Below, piece after piece: positions 13,105 through 13,217 of a DNA stretch of 13,217 bases (position 1 is its first letter; each line of letters begins with the position of its first letter). A model generated the notes under the pieces. It made no database searches, was not told where the DNA came from, and saw only the letters and a list, made by a program, of their open reading frames with translations. The position numbers were made by a program, and so were the translations under genes. Source of the stretch: Deltaproteobacteria bacterium (GTDB taxonomy: Bacteria > Desulfobacterota > Syntrophia > Syntrophales > Smithellaceae); the NCBI GenBank assembly GCA_009668925.1, contig SBEK01000121.1:1-13217 (forward strand), written 5' to 3'.

Positions 13105-13217
13105 GTTCAAAAAGGTTTAGCTGCAAGGCATCGCGAGGATCGAGCAGCGGAGCGTACTTTAGAGGTACGTGAGCAGCGAGAGCCGAAGCGTAACGCCGCA
13201 GATGAGCCTTTTTCAAC
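13105..13217. repeat. 113-bp imperfect palindrome (dispersed repeat), at window end
   Basis: The ends GTTCAAAAAGG (13105-13115) and CCTTTTTCAAC (13207-13217) are inverted copies with one mismatch. The centre is a hairpin CGTAC/GTACG (13153-13157 and 13165-13169). Between them most bases also pair, with scattered mismatches. I recall elements of this GTTGAAAAAGG...CCTTTTTGAACAGCC type as frequent between genes in deltaproteobacteria; this is memory and was not checked. The unbroken open frame across it (start 13216) is a by-product, not a gene extension. The element may continue beyond the edge, and the window stops exactly at its outer base. Confidence 0.75.

Noticed and set aside
13022..13216. 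N-terminal extension of the dehydrogenase to 13216
   Set aside because: The added residues are a translation of the palindromic repeat and of the leader hairpin. A good ribosome binding site stands before the ATG at 13021.
1..13217. CRISPR array, tRNA, rRNA, integrase or transposase gene
   Set aside because: I looked on both strands and saw no regularly spaced repeats with spacers, no cloverleaf candidates and no mobile-element protein motifs.

Overview
This window is a GC-rich bacterial segment dominated by acyl-CoA and lipid chemistry. The gene content fits an anaerobic, fatty-acid-using deltaproteobacterium (Desulfobacterota), perhaps a Syntrophales member: a FadD-type ligase, an enoyl-CoA hydratase, a thiolase, an acyl-CoA dehydrogenase homologue, an AMP-ligase/ACP/acyltransferase fusion, and a multi-PAS hybrid kinase with an HPK4-like H-box. 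The long GTTGAAAAAGG-type palindrome at the right edge points the same way from memory of such genomes. Taxonomy is inferred from style and gene content, not proven.

Layout. The left edge (1-556, minus) is the N-terminal part of a long-chain acyl-CoA ligase that runs off the window. A 404-base divergent intergenic region with two dyads follows. Next come two small plus-strand genes, an amphi-Trp domain protein (961-1185) and a PHP-family metal-dependent phosphoesterase (1217-1858). From 10837 down to 1942 lies a co-directional minus-strand cluster. In transcription order it encodes a soluble five-PAS hybrid histidine kinase, a three-domain AMP-ligase/ACP/PlsC fusion, a thiolase, an SMP-30/gluconolactonase-like protein (2 nt after the thiolase) and an enoyl-CoA hydratase. 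The hydratase gene is bracketed by two identical 46-bp palindromic repeats in inverted orientation. To the right, a plsC-type acyltransferase (11119-11913, plus) diverges from the kinase and overlaps, tail to tail, an acyl-CoA dehydrogenase homologue (11903-13021, minus). The window ends exactly at the outer base of a 113-bp imperfect palindrome (13105-13217).

Regulation that can be read. The kinase and plsC are served by two near-consensus sigma70 promoters facing away from each other, each with a 17-bp spacer. The same octamer, CACGAATA, sits just upstream of both -35 boxes. A chain of three alternating TGTAAA half-sites lies between the fadD-like gene and the amphi-Trp gene.

How the genes may work together (inference). 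The fusion protein could activate a fatty acid, load it on its own carrier domain and pass it to its acyltransferase domain. Thiolase and hydratase handle short-chain or beta-oxidation intermediates, and the kinase may sense redox or ligand state in the cytoplasm. I do not see a clearly new system. The least ordinary points are the inverted repeats around the hydratase gene, the mirrored promoter element, the fusion enzyme, and the altered motifs of the dehydrogenase homologue.
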